Notes: generated from the sequence alone by a model not told the origin. 64,000 bases of DNA from Arthrobacter sp. ISL-30 (GCF_018613855.1 NZ_JAGGPK010000050.1:1-64000), one strand, 5' to 3'. Counted from the stretch's first letter, positions 1 through 8,563 are shown. A program made the numbers and translations.

Positions 1-1128
1 GCCTTGGGCCGACTTCACTACGTCCGTCGGGAAGAGCATGCCTCGTGGACGGCGGATGATTGGCAGGAGGCGATCCTCGCGTCGCTGCGTACGGCTGTCC
101 AGCGCAGGCTTGTTGCCGACGTTCCGGTGGGGGTGCTCCTGTCCGGAGGCCTCGACTCCAGCCTCCTGGTCGCCCTGCTCGTGGAGGCGGGCCAGAGCGG
201 GCTGAGCACTTTTAGCATCGGGTTCGACGGCGCCGGGGGTGAAAGCGGCGATGAGTTTAAGTACTCGGACCTGATTGCCAGGCATTTTGGCACCGATCAC
301 CATCGCCTTCACATCCCGGTGTCCGACTTCGCGCCGGCGATCGGCCATGCTGTTGCCGCTATGCCCGAACCCATGGCCAGTCACGACGTCACGGCTTTCT
401 TCCTGCTGTCCAAAGCCGTCTCGGAGCACGTGAAAGTGGTCCAGTCAGGGCAGGGCGCCGACGAAGTGTTCGCGGGCTACGCCTACCATCAGCCTGCGAG
501 GGATGTCCCCCGGGAAAATGCCCTGGAGGCCTTCACCGCAGCCTTTGCTGATCGGGGCCACGGCGAGATGAGCGAAGTACTTGAGCCCGAGTGGCTGTGC
601 GCTGCAGACGTAAGCCGCAGGAGGCTCGCGCAGGAGTTGAATGCGCCCGGAGCAGACACTGCCCTCGACGCCGTGCTGCGACTGGACGCGCATGTACTGA
701 TGCCGGACGATCCGGTCAAGCGGGTGGACAGCATGACTATGGCCTGGGGACTGGAAGCACGGGTTCCCTTCCTGGACCAGGACCTCGTCGCCCTCGCGGC
801 CGCCTGCCCGCCAGGGCTGAAGATGGGCCAGGGAGGCAAAGGCATCCTGAAGGATGTGGGCCGGACCATCCTGCCCGCCGCCGTCATTGACCGGCCCAAA
901 GGCTACTTCCCCGTTCCCGCCCTTCGCCACCTTGATGAACCGTTCCTCACGATGGTCCATGACGCGCTTCATGCCCCGGAGGCCAAACAACGCAGGCTCT
1001 TCCGGGCTGACTACATAGAGGGATTGCTGGGAACTCCCAACGAGCGTTTCACCTCAGCCAAGGGAAACATCCTGTGGCATCTCGCCGTCCTGGAGATGTG
1101 GCTCCAGCGACACGGTGTGGGCGGATAA
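1..1128 (+). CDS. Asparagine-synthetase-family amidotransferase, probable N-acetylglutaminylglutamine amidotransferase (3' part)
   Basis: The frame is open from the first base, so the N-terminal glutaminase domain lies outside the window. What remains is the ATP-pyrophosphatase synthetase domain: the P-loop-like motif GVLLSGGLDSS near residue 48, GQGADEVFAGY near residue 150, and the late block DPVKRVDSMTMAWGLEARVPFLD. This family transfers glutamine-derived ammonia to a carboxylate after AMP activation. The C-terminal KGYFPVPAL and LAVLEMWLQRHG blocks are what I associate with the enzyme that amidates N-acetylglutaminylglutamine to the osmolyte NAGGN, rather than with true AsnB. The partner peptide ligase is not in the window, so the subfamily call is moderate and the superfamily call is firm. 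Confidence 0.8.
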   Translation, partial: ALGRLHYVRREEHASWTADDWQEAILASLRTAVQRRLVADVPVGVLLSGGLDSSLLVALLVEAGQSGLSTFSIGFDGAGGESGDEFKYSDLIARHFGTDHHRLHIPVSDFAPAIGHAVAAMPEPMASHDVTAFFLLSKAVSEHVKVVQSGQGADEVFAGYAYHQPARDVPRENALEAFTAAFADRGHGEMSEVLEPEWLCAADVSRRRLAQELNAPGADTALDAVLRLDAHVLMPDDPVKRVDSMTMAWGLEARVPFLDQDLVALAAACPPGLKMGQGGKGILKDVGRTILPAAVIDRPKGYFPVPALRHLDEPFLTMVHDALHAPEAKQRRLFRADYIEGLLGTPNERFTSAKGNILWHLAVLEMWLQRHGVGG

Positions 1129-1164
1129 GCGGGCGGACGTCTGGAATGGAAGACACCGAAGCGT

Positions 1165-1186
1165 CGTGAGGGCCCTCACGTTTTCC
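1165..1186 (+). terminator. Candidate intrinsic terminator after the amidotransferase
   Basis: A perfect 16-bp palindrome (CGTGAGGGCCCTCACG) is followed directly by TTTTCC. It can fold as a 6-bp stem with a GGCC tetraloop. It lies 37 bases after the amidotransferase stop and before the permease start. The short T run makes it a moderate candidate. Confidence 0.5.
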
Positions 1187-1241
1187 ACATAAATGGTCTG
1201 CTGGATAGCGATCCCCTCCCAATGACGAGAAGGTTTTTCGC

Positions 1242-2723
1242 ATGCAGCAATTAACACTGGCCATGAAGGACGCGTCCTTACAGGCGGCCGGCGCCGTCCT
1301 CAACCGCGGGCTCAACGTCCGCCACATCCGCTTCATGGCCCTCGGCTCGGCCATCGGAACCGGCTTGTTCTACGGTTCAGCGTCCGCCATCCAAAAAGCC
1401 GGGCCCGCGGTGCTGCTGGCCTACATGATTGGCGGAGCAGCGGTATTCATGGTGATGCGCGCCCTTGGCGAGATGGCCGTACGGCACCCAGTTTCAGGCT
1501 CATTCGGGCAATACGCCAGCCGCTACCTCGGTCCCTTGGCAGGTTTTGTCACGGGCTGGACCTACGTCTTCGAAATGGCCATCGTGGCCATAGCTGACGT
1601 CACCGCCTTCAGCATCTATATGGGGTTCTGGTTTCCCCAAGTGGAGCGCTGGATCTGGGTGCTGGCCATTATCTTCTTCCTCGCCGCGCTGAATCTCCTC
1701 AGCGTCAAAGTGTTCGGTGAGCTGGAGTTCTGGTTTTCGCTCATTAAGGTCGTTGCCATCATTGCCATGATCGCTGGCGGTGCCGCCATCATCATCTTCG
1801 GCTTCCAGGCTGGAGGCGCTTCCGTGACGCCCGGCCTTGGAAACCTTGTGGAACACGGCGGGTTGTTCCCCAACGGCTTCGAAGGGCTGCTCGCCGCGTT
1901 CGCCGTCGTGATGTTTGCCTTCGGCGGGATCGAAACCATCGGCATCACCGCCGGCGAGGCGGCAGATCCCAAAAAGGTAATTCCCCAGGCCGTAAACACG
2001 GTTCCTGTCCGAGTTCTGCTCTTCTATGTACTCACGCTGGGCGTGCTCATGAGCCTGTTCCCGTGGAACGAGATCGGCAGCAATGGCAGCCCGTTCGTGC
2101 AGATCTTCAGCGGGCTGGGCATCCCCGCCGCCCCGCACATCCTGAATGCCGTGGTGATTACCGCAGCGCTCTCGGCCATCAACAGCGACATTTTCGGGGC
2201 CGGACGCATCCTGTTCGGGCTTGCCAGGCAGGGCCACGCGCCCCAAAGCTTTGGGCGAGTATCCCGGCACGGCGTGCCTTGGATGACCGTGATCATGATG
2301 GCGGCAATCCTGCTGGTGGGCGTGGTCCTCAATGCCGTGATTCCTGAAGACGTCTTCGTGCTGATCGCTTCCATCGCCACCTTCGCCACCGTATGGGTGT
2401 GGGTTATGATCCTCGCGTCCCACGTGGCCATGAAGCGGGAGATCGCGCGCAAGGGACTTCCGGCGTCGGAGTTTCCATCGCCCCTCTGGCCGGCTGCCTC
2501 GGTCCTCACCATTCTGTTCATGGCCATGGTGATCGTCATCCTCGGCGTGTTCGAGGACACGCGCGTAGCCCTCTACGTGGGTGCCGTCTGGCTAGGCCTG
2601 CTTGTGCTCGCCTTCCGGCTGTGGGTCAGGGGGAACGGACGACGTCGGGCCGAGCTTGTGGACGAAACGTCGCCGCTGCCTGTGGTGCCCGTTGCAGACG
2701 ACGCCGGCGCTGCCGCCCGCTAA
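1242..2723 (+). CDS. Amino-acid permease (APC superfamily, AAT family)
   Basis: A 493-residue integral membrane transporter with the AAT signature near the N-terminus: LNRGLNVRHIRFMALGSAIGTGLF, split around residues 18-42. About twelve hydrophobic segments follow, including GGIETIGITAGEAADPKKVIPQA, the conserved loop after TM6. It resembles the ProY/HutT/AnsP group of proton-coupled amino-acid importers; the substrate cannot be read from sequence. The ATG at 1242 is preceded by a GAGAAGG-like ribosome site. The tail is hydrophilic and acidic. Confidence 0.9.
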   Translation: MQQLTLAMKDASLQAAGAVLNRGLNVRHIRFMALGSAIGTGLFYGSASAIQKAGPAVLLAYMIGGAAVFMVMRALGEMAVRHPVSGSFGQYASRYLGPLAGFVTGWTYVFEMAIVAIADVTAFSIYMGFWFPQVERWIWVLAIIFFLAALNLLSVKVFGELEFWFSLIKVVAIIAMIAGGAAIIIFGFQAGGASVTPGLGNLVEHGGLFPNGFEGLLAAFAVVMFAFGGIETIGITAGEAADPKKVIPQAVNTVPVRVLLFYVLTLGVLMSLFPWNEIGSNGSPFVQIFSGLGIPAAPHILNAVVITAALSAINSDIFGAGRILFGLARQGHAPQSFGRVSRHGVPWMTVIMMAAILLVGVVLNAVIPEDVFVLIASIATFATVWVWVMILASHVAMKREIARKGLPASEFPSPLWPAASVLTILFMAMVIVILGVFEDTRVALYVGAVWLGLLVLAFRLWVRGNGRRRAELVDETSPLPVVPVADDAGAAAR

Positions 2724-2752
2724 GCCCGACACTCGAACCCGCCTTCCCATAC

Positions 2753-2800
2753 TCCTAACCTCGGCGGAACCTCCCGCAACAGAATCCGCCGGGGTTAGGA
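2753..2800 (+). promoter_or_regulatory. 16-bp hairpin that includes the lysE ribosome-binding site
   Basis: The arms 2753-2768 and 2785-2800 are complementary over 16 positions with one G-U pair. The 3' arm ends in TTAGGA, the only Shine-Dalgarno-like sequence before the ATG at 2807. The structure could terminate transcription from the permease, hide the exporter ribosome site, or both. Confidence 0.5.
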
Positions 2801-2806
2801 TCAGGC

Positions 2807-3448
2807 ATGGTTCCTGCAACCAACCTCCTGACCTTTTCCTTGGCTTCCGCGCTGCTCATCGCCGTTCCGGGGCCGAGCGTCCTTTTCGTTGTGGGAAGGT
2901 CGCTCGCGCTGGGGCGTCGAGGCGGGTTGCTAAGCGTCCTGGGTAATACCCTGGGCGAGATGCTGCAGATCGCAGCCGTGGCCGTCGGGCTCGGCGTTGT
3001 GCTCGCGCAGTCAGTCGTGCTGTTTACGATCATCAAGTTTATTGGCGCCGCCTACCTTATCTACCTCGGAGTCCAAGCGATCCGACAACGCAAGGGACGG
3101 TCGAAAGCTGCCGCAGATCCCACACCGACAGCATCCACCAAACGACTCCTCGGTGAGGGATTCATCGTGGGGGCCACAAACCCCAAGTCGCTTGTCTTCT
3201 TCGTGGCGGTCTTGCCTCAATTCGTTGACTACTCGGCGGGGGCTATTCCATTTCAACTGGCCACGCTGGGCGGCGTGTTCCTCTTGATAGCCCTGATTTC
3301 CGACAGCGTCTGGGCCCTTGCCGCAGGCACTGCACGGCAATGGTTCGCCCGGTCGCCCCGCAGGGTTTCTGCCGTTAGTGCCACGGGTGGAGTGATGATG
3401 ATCGGCTTGGGCGGAACGCTCGTGCTCACAGGCAACAAGAGCTCTTAG
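2807..3448 (+). CDS. LysE/RhtB-family amino-acid exporter
   Basis: A 213-residue inner-membrane protein with about six hydrophobic segments. The N-terminal block VPGPSVLFVVGRSLALGRRGG and the central GFIVGATNPKSLVFFVAVLPQF are the hallmark motifs of the LysE/RhtB translocators, which export amino acids such as lysine, threonine, homoserine or leucine. The usual family length is 200-220 residues, so it is complete. It follows an amino-acid importer by 83 bases, with a strong hairpin between. Substrate unknown. Confidence 0.9.
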   Translation: MVPATNLLTFSLASALLIAVPGPSVLFVVGRSLALGRRGGLLSVLGNTLGEMLQIAAVAVGLGVVLAQSVVLFTIIKFIGAAYLIYLGVQAIRQRKGRSKAAADPTPTASTKRLLGEGFIVGATNPKSLVFFVAVLPQFVDYSAGAIPFQLATLGGVFLLIALISDSVWALAAGTARQWFARSPRRVSAVSATGGVMMIGLGGTLVLTGNKSS

Positions 3449-3644
3449 CGGGCGGCCGGCAAGTACTCGTCCTGACGAAACTGAGTACCTCATCGCCTGA
3501 CTGCCTTAAGCGCTGTGAAAAATGAGGTAATTGTTACTGATGTGACACAAGTGACTACTTTTCTACAGTGGATGCATGCTCGGCCGGAGGTAAGAAAGCC
3601 GCCGTCCGGCTCTCAAAATCCCCCACTGCAGAGGAGTGATCCCC

Positions 3645-3893
3645 ATGCCGGAAGCCAAGGAGCGGGTATCCGCCACCAGGTGGCAGTTTCCTTCGCTATT
3701 GACGGCAGTCCTGACCCGTCTGCGGGCGGCGATGGTACCGTACGGAATCGGCGACTGCGTCGTCACAGATGATCCCTTTGTTGGCAGAATCGAAGGGATC
3801 GTTGAGCTCAAGCAGGGCAATCTCGTCGGGCTAAGGACCCTTGGGGACGACCTGGTCCTGTACGACTACCGGATGCTCCGCCTCGTCGAGTAG
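3645..3893 (+). CDS. Small conserved-type protein of unknown function
   Basis: An 82-residue protein that I do not recognise. The ATG at 3645 is preferred over a GTG at 3636 because GAGGAG (3631-3636) sits at the correct distance. The sequence is basic at the N-terminus, then has a compact beta-rich stretch (VVTDDPFVGRIEGIVELKQG, then LVGLRTLGDDLVLYDYRMLRLVE) suggesting a small beta-barrel. There is no signal peptide or membrane segment. The upstream 195 bases contain TGTGACACAAGTGA, which could be a regulatory site. Confidence 0.55.
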   Translation: MPEAKERVSATRWQFPSLLTAVLTRLRAAMVPYGIGDCVVTDDPFVGRIEGIVELKQGNLVGLRTLGDDLVLYDYRMLRLVE

Positions 3894-3923
3894 GCGCAGT
3901 TGAATAGGGGCAGGCGTCCTGCA

Positions 3924-4673
3924 CTACTTCGCCGACCACCCACCGTCCATCGTGTAGCTGGCGCCGGTGACCATGCCGGCGTCGTCCGAAGCGAGCCACA
4001 CCACCAGCGAGGCCACCTCTTCGGGTTCCACAAGCCGTTTGATGGCTGACTCCGTAAGCATCACCCTGGACAGCACCTCCGCTTCCGGGATGCCGTGCAC
4101 CTGTGCCTGGTCCGCGATCTGCTTCTCCACCAGTGGGGTCCGGACGTAGCCGGGATTGACGCAGTTGGACGTGACGCCGTGCTCCCCGCCCTCAAGCGCC
4201 GTGACCTTGCTCAACCCTTCCAGCCCGTGCTTGGCAGAAACGTATGCGCTCTTGTATGGGGAGGCGCGCAACCCGTGCACCGAGGAGAGATTGATGATGC
4301 GGCCGAAGCGGTTGGCATACATGTGCGGCAGGGCGGCACGGATCAGCAGGAACGGAGCCTCGAGCATCAGCGCAAGGATTCTGCGGAATTCGGCGGGTTC
4401 AAACTCCTCAATGGGCGCGATCTTCTGGATGCCGGCGTTGTTGACCAGGATGTCGCAATCCAGGCTGAGCGCGGCCAGCGCGCCTGTGTCGAGCAGGTCG
4501 ACCGCCCAGGCGGTGCCCCCGAGTTCGTCGGCGAGCGCGGTCGCCGCGGAGGCATCGACGTCGGCCACCACCACTTTCGCACCGCGTGCCGCAAGAGCCC
4601 GGGCACAAGCTGCCCCGATCCCGCTTGCCCCGCCAGTGATAAGTGCCTTGCGTCCGTTGAATGCATTCTCCAT
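3924..4673 (-). CDS. bdhA: 3-hydroxybutyrate dehydrogenase (SDR family)
   Basis: A 249-residue classical short-chain dehydrogenase. The Rossmann motif TGGASGIG lies near residue 14, NNAG near 79, and catalytic Ser-Tyr-Lys appear as SSVHGL and YVSAKHG. The block NPGYVRTPLVEKQIADQA is highly characteristic of D-3-hydroxybutyrate dehydrogenase, which oxidises 3-hydroxybutyrate to acetoacetate with NAD. It lies 12 bases after an MHS-family transporter on the same strand. The two probably form an operon for uptake and oxidation of a short hydroxy acid, opposite a LysR regulator. Confidence 0.85.
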   Translation of the reverse strand: MENAFNGRKALITGGASGIGAACARALAARGAKVVVADVDASAATALADELGGTAWAVDLLDTGALAALSLDCDILVNNAGIQKIAPIEEFEPAEFRRILALMLEAPFLLIRAALPHMYANRFGRIINLSSVHGLRASPYKSAYVSAKHGLEGLSKVTALEGGEHGVTSNCVNPGYVRTPLVEKQIADQAQVHGIPEAEVLSRVMLTESAIKRLVEPEEVASLVVWLASDDAGMVTGASYTMDGGWSAK

Positions 4674-4685
4674 GGGTCCGGGCCC

Positions 4686-6059
4686 CTATCGGGTTGCCGA
4701 GGTAGTGGCGAGGCCGTGGCGCTCGGCGTCGGCGTTATCCACTTCTTCCAGCGCGATGCCCTTGGTCTCCCGAAGTGTCAGCACGGCAACCGTGGTGACG
4801 GCGCAGGCAACTACCAGGTAGATCGCGGTGGGCAGCCAGGATCCGGTGTCCTTGAGCCATTGCGTGGCGAGCAGCGGGGCAAGGGAACCGGCGAAGATCG
4901 AGGTAACCTGCGAGCCGAGGGATACGCCTGAGTAGCGCATCCGGGTGGGGAATAGCTCGGACATGATGGCGGGCTGTCCAGCGTACATAAAGGCGTGCAG
5001 GCAGAGGCCGATGGTCACGGCCAGGACGATAATCAGCGCGTTCCTGGTATCAAACATCGGGAAGGCGAAGAACGGCCATACCGCGCCGGAGATAGCCCCG
5101 ACCAGGTAGACGGGCCTGCGTCCCCAGGAATCCACCAGTCGGCCCACCTGCGGAATGACCGCAAAATGCACCACGTGGGCGATCAGGAGTGCCAGGAGCA
5201 GCGAGGAGGTGTCGTACTGGTGGACGCTCTTGAGGTACACGATCGAGAAGCTGACCACGAGGTAGTACATGATGTTTTCCGCGAAGCGCAGTCCCATGGC
5301 CTGGAGAATGCCCTTGGGATACTTGCGCAGGACCTCACCGACGCCGTAGCTGACGGCCTGCTCCTTTTCCACCTGGGCCTTGGCCTCGAGGAAGATGGGC
5401 GCCTCGGTCACGTGCGTCCGGATATAGTAGCCGACGAACACGATAACGGCGGAGAGCCAGAACGCGACGCGCCAGCCCCAGCCGAGGAAGTCTGCGCTGC
5501 TGAGGGCCTTGGACATGATGAACAGCACCAGGGTGGCCAGCAGGTTGCCTACCGGGACAGCCGCCTGTGGCCAGCTGGACCAGAAACCGCGCGAGTCGTT
5601 CGGGCTGTGCTCGGCCACGAGGAGCACCGCGCCGCCCCATTCCCCACCCAGCGCGAAGCCCTGGATAAAGCGCAGGCCCACGAGGAGCGCCGGGGCGATG
5701 TACCCGAGTTCGGCGAAGCCCGGCAGGCACCCCATCAGGAAAGTGGAGACTCCCACGATGATGATGGTGAGCTGCAGCGTGGGCTTGCGGCCCAGCTTGT
5801 CGCCGATCTGGCCGAAGACAATTCCGCCAAGCGGACGGGCAACGAAGCCTACGGCGTACGTCAGGAAGGCCTGGATAACTCCATCCAGTTCGTTGCCTGT
5901 GCTCGGGAAGAAGTACTTGCCGAATACAAGCGTTGCGGCGGTGGCGTAGAGGAAGAATTCGTACCACTCCACCACGGTGCCCACCATCGAGGCGGCCACG
6001 ATCTTTTTCAGGCCGGAACCCTTACCGGCTGTTTGTCCGGAGCGTTGTCCTACGCTCAT
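4686..6059 (-). CDS. MFS transporter, metabolite:H+ symporter (MHS) family
   Basis: A 457-residue twelve-helix transporter. MHS signatures include VGTVVEWYEFFLYATAATLVFG at the N-terminus, RPLGGIVFGQIGDKLGRKP in the loop after TM2, and GLRFIQGFALGGEWGGAVLLVAEH in TM4. The family imports organic acids and osmolytes with protons. The ATG at 6059 follows AAGGAG by six bases and is preferred over longer upstream starts. Coupling to bdhA suggests 3-hydroxybutyrate or a related monocarboxylate as substrate; this is inference. Confidence 0.87.
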   Translation of the reverse strand: MSVGQRSGQTAGKGSGLKKIVAASMVGTVVEWYEFFLYATAATLVFGKYFFPSTGNELDGVIQAFLTYAVGFVARPLGGIVFGQIGDKLGRKPTLQLTIIIVGVSTFLMGCLPGFAELGYIAPALLVGLRFIQGFALGGEWGGAVLLVAEHSPNDSRGFWSSWPQAAVPVGNLLATLVLFIMSKALSSADFLGWGWRVAFWLSAVIVFVGYYIRTHVTEAPIFLEAKAQVEKEQAVSYGVGEVLRKYPKGILQAMGLRFAENIMYYLVVSFSIVYLKSVHQYDTSSLLLALLIAHVVHFAVIPQVGRLVDSWGRRPVYLVGAISGAVWPFFAFPMFDTRNALIIVLAVTIGLCLHAFMYAGQPAIMSELFPTRMRYSGVSLGSQVTSIFAGSLAPLLATQWLKDTGSWLPTAIYLVVACAVTTVAVLTLRETKGIALEEVDNADAERHGLATTSATR

Positions 6060-6205
6060 GTCCATCTCCTTAGTGTCCTCGTTGACACGCACTGTGATCC
6101 GTCTTGGCTGTGATCTACAGCACGGGAATGCTTCAATGAGTATTGCCGCACATTCAGGGCGGCTCAATGGCCAAATCGGCACCGCGCATGTGCAGAATTG
6201 CAGAG

Positions 6206-7132
6206 ATGAACCCCAATCCAGATGACCTGCTTGTCCTGCTCGCCGTTTCCCGGTCGGGGAAATTTACGACGGCGGCCCAGGCCTTGGGCTTGAACCACAC
6301 CACAGTTTCGCGAAGGATCGCGGCCTTGGAAAAGGCCCTCGGCGGTCGCGTTCTCGCCCGGGCCGCCGGCGGCTGGGAAGTCACGGACCTTGGCGCGCAA
6401 GCCGTGGCCATCGCCGAACAGGTGGAGGCGGCCGTCGGACTTCTTGGGCAGGCCGATCGAGCTCCGGATCCAATCACCGGCGTCGTTCGCATGACCGCAA
6501 CCGACGGCTTCAGCGCGTACATCGCGGCTCCTGCCGTTGCCCGCCTGAGGCGGGAGCATCCGGGGCTCAGCGTGGAAATCGTGACCGTGACTCGGCGGGC
6601 ACTGCAGCAGCGTTCGGGCTTGGATATTGAGGTGGTGGTCGGCGAGCCGCAGGTGCACCGGGCCGAGGCTTTCCAGCTGGGCGAGTACGTGCTGGGGATG
6701 TACGCTTCCCGCGCATACCTGGATGAATACGGCATGCCCGCAACGGTGGACAAGCTGGCGCATCACCAACTCGTCTACTTCGTGGATTCCATGCTGCAGG
6801 TGGATGACCTGGACGCACCGCGCCGCCTCGTGCCCGCGATGCGGGACGGGCTAAGTTCCACGAACGTGTTTGTACACGTGGAGGCCACCCGTGCGGGGGC
6901 CGGCGTCGGCTTCCTGCCCTGCTTCATGGCTGATCTCCACGATGACCTGGTCAGGCTGCTGCCCGAGGCCTTCGCCGAGCGGCTCCCCTACTGGATGGTG
7001 CTGCGACCCGACTCGATGCGGCGGCCCGCCGTCGCTGCCGTTGTGCAGGCTATCCGCGACCAGACGGTAGTGCAGCGCGAGGCACTACTCGGTAGACGGA
7101 CCCGGCGGTCGTGGCCCCAGCCAAGCCACTAA
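6206..7132 (+). CDS. LysR-family transcriptional regulator
   Basis: A 308-residue DNA-binding protein with an N-terminal winged helix (DLLVLLAVSRSGKFTTAAQALGLNHTTVSRRIAALEKALGG split over residues 7-48) and a periplasmic-binding-protein-like effector domain. The ATG at 6206 is chosen because the family motif starts a few residues later; longer in-frame starts add sequence unlike the family. It is divergent from the MHS transporter-bdhA pair, the usual arrangement for a LysR activator of the opposite operon. Confidence 0.85.
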   Translation: MNPNPDDLLVLLAVSRSGKFTTAAQALGLNHTTVSRRIAALEKALGGRVLARAAGGWEVTDLGAQAVAIAEQVEAAVGLLGQADRAPDPITGVVRMTATDGFSAYIAAPAVARLRREHPGLSVEIVTVTRRALQQRSGLDIEVVVGEPQVHRAEAFQLGEYVLGMYASRAYLDEYGMPATVDKLAHHQLVYFVDSMLQVDDLDAPRRLVPAMRDGLSSTNVFVHVEATRAGAGVGFLPCFMADLHDDLVRLLPEAFAERLPYWMVLRPDSMRRPAVAAVVQAIRDQTVVQREALLGRRTRRSWPQPSH

Positions 7133-7136
7133 GGGC

Positions 7137-7490
7137 TTAGCCGCCGGCCTGGCCGGCGCCGCAGATCTGGCTGTAGGTGCTTCCTGCGTTCTGGAAGCCT
7201 GCCTGGAGCTCGGCCATCCGTGCGGAATCCGGGTGCTCTTTCACGGATTCGTCGGCGTAGTCCAGGATTGCCTTGAGCGAGGGCTGTAAATCGTCCGAAG
7301 ACACCGCCTCAATGGGCCGGATCGCGTTGGCCAGCCGGGTCATTCCCGTCTTGCCCATATTTCCGGTGGGGCTCGACACAACGAGGTTGACCCGGTCACA
7401 GGTTTCTGCGGTGGTCAGCTTCGGCGCAGCGCACGCGGACGCGGAAACGAGGAGCCCGGCAGCGAGCAAGGCAGTAGTGAGTTTCTTCAT
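7137..7490 (-). CDS. Small secreted protein, probable lipoprotein
   Basis: A 117-residue protein starting MKKLTTALLAAGLLVSASACAAPK: two lysines, a hydrophobic core and a cysteine at residue 20 in a relaxed lipobox (SASAC). The mature part is a short helical domain with a second and third cysteine (ETCDRV and SQICGAG) that could form a disulfide. No family recognised. Its stop codon is four bases from that of the convergent LysR gene. GAGGGA lies at the right distance from the ATG. Confidence 0.7.
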   Translation of the reverse strand: MKKLTTALLAAGLLVSASACAAPKLTTAETCDRVNLVVSSPTGNMGKTGMTRLANAIRPIEAVSSDDLQPSLKAILDYADESVKEHPDSARMAELQAGFQNAGSTYSQICGAGQAGG

Positions 7491-7501
7491 GATTCCCTCA
7501 A

Positions 7502-7520
7502 TAGTCGATACCAGTCGATT
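7502..7520 (-). repeat. 19-bp motif, copy 1
   Basis: TAGTCGATACCAGTCGATT on the plus strand. It matches 17 of 19 bases of 8521-8539, and both copies sit directly upstream of a minus-strand start codon. It could be a shared promoter or operator element. Confidence 0.4.
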
Positions 7521-7565
7521 GTAAGCAGAGTCCGGTTCAGGGTTTCGACACCCTCAACCACAAGC

Positions 7566-7603
7566 GGCAAGCTCATCCACCACTGGCAAGCTCATCCACA
7601 GCG
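7566..7603. repeat. 19-bp tandem duplication at a gene end
   Basis: GGCAAGCTCATCCAC occurs at 7566-7580 and again at 7585-7599. The duplicated unit spans the stop codon of the spermidine-synthase-like gene, so the C-terminal SGG residues are the product of the duplication. Confidence 0.6.
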
Positions 7604-8517
7604 GGCTGGACCATCAGCGGCGTATCGTGTCGGACGGTTGACCCGGCGGCGAATGCGCGCACCTTTGCGTCATCCCAGATATGGGCCGGGACAGCGCCAC
7701 CCAGCAGTCTCCGCGCGAGCTGGGGGTCGTCGTCGAACGGCTCATGGCTACCCGCCATAACCATGTTTCCATAACGGCGGCCCTTAAGCATGGCCGGATC
7801 CGCGATGATCATGGTGTGCTCGAACGTGGCAGCGATGGTGGCTGCATCCTCACGGGCGCTCCTGAGATCCGGGGCGTCCCCGGAGTTGGCCACGTAGAGC
7901 CCGCCAGGGGCCAGCACCCGATCCACGTGGTCGTTGAATTCCCGGGTAGTCAGGGCCAGCGGAGTAAGCGCCCCTGCGAAGACGTCGCGGATGATGACAT
8001 CCCTTGTTTGGGGGGTGAGGCTCTCGGTGACCGTCCGCGCCTCCCCTACCCTGATGCGCAGCAGCGGGGCCTTTGGCAGGTCGAACCAGCCGCGGACGTA
8101 GTCGGCCAGCTTCCCGTCGAGTTCCACGACCACTTGCCGGGCCTGGGGGTAGGCGGCATTGAAATACCGCGCCAGGGAGCACGCTCCCCCACCGAGGTGC
8201 AGGAGCCTGAGTTTTGGCCTGGTCTCGGGCCGCCAGCGGGATTCCACCAGGGCGGCGATCCAGCGCATGTATTCAAAGTCCAGGAACAACGGATCGGCGA
8301 GGTCGATGTGAGAGCTCATCACGCCGTTGATGCGGAGCAGCCAACCGTTGGAGTTGTCGGGGTCCTGGACCAGTTCACAGTCTCCTGTGTCGATGTAATA
8401 CACGCCCTCGGCGGGACCCTCCAGACGGGTGCCGGCAGTGACTTCGACGGGCTTGCCGCCCTTGCGCTTGGCCATCAGCTGGTTGCCGATGGGGTGGCGG
8501 AGGAAGTCATACTTCAA
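7573..8517 (-). CDS. Spermidine-synthase-like protein (SAM-dependent methyltransferase fold)
   Basis: A 314-residue protein from a TTG start, or about 300 residues from the ATG at 8475; neither has a convincing ribosome site. The fold is that of polyamine aminopropyltransferases: LRLLHLGGGACSLARYF binds the nucleoside, VVVELDGKLADYVRGWF follows, and VIIRDVFAGALTP holds the late acidic motif. The canonical GGGDG motif is altered to GGGAC and the gatekeeping aspartates of true SpeE are not clear, so actual spermidine synthesis is doubtful. Many actinobacteria carry such fused or orphan forms. The 3' end overlaps a 19-bp tandem duplication that supplies the stop codon. Confidence 0.75.
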   Translation of the reverse strand: MKYDFLRHPIGNQLMAKRKGGKPVEVTAGTRLEGPAEGVYYIDTGDCELVQDPDNSNGWLLRINGVMSSHIDLADPLFLDFEYMRWIAALVESRWRPETRPKLRLLHLGGGACSLARYFNAAYPQARQVVVELDGKLADYVRGWFDLPKAPLLRIRVGEARTVTESLTPQTRDVIIRDVFAGALTPLALTTREFNDHVDRVLAPGGLYVANSGDAPDLRSAREDAATIAATFEHTMIIADPAMLKGRRYGNMVMAGSHEPFDDDPQLARRLLGGAVPAHIWDDAKVRAFAAGSTVRHDTPLMVQPAVDELASGG

Positions 8518-8520
8518 CCC

Positions 8521-8539
8521 TAGTCAATACCAGCCGATT
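8521..8539 (-). repeat. 19-bp motif, copy 2
   Basis: TAGTCAATACCAGCCGATT on the plus strand, the second copy of the motif at 7502-7520. On the minus strand it reads GGTATTGACT, which could itself contribute promoter hexamers. Confidence 0.4.
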
Positions 8540-8563
8540 TCTTGCCGTCGCGTGCTTGGCCAC

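Noticed and set aside
1165..1180. CGTGAGGGCCCTCACG as a regulator operator
   Set aside because: The following T run and position just after a stop codon fit a terminator better.
4095..6113. Two long plus-strand open frames (278 and 372 codons) opposite bdhA and the MHS gene
   Set aside because: Composition rich in His, Gln and Gly with no motifs; these are antisense shadows.
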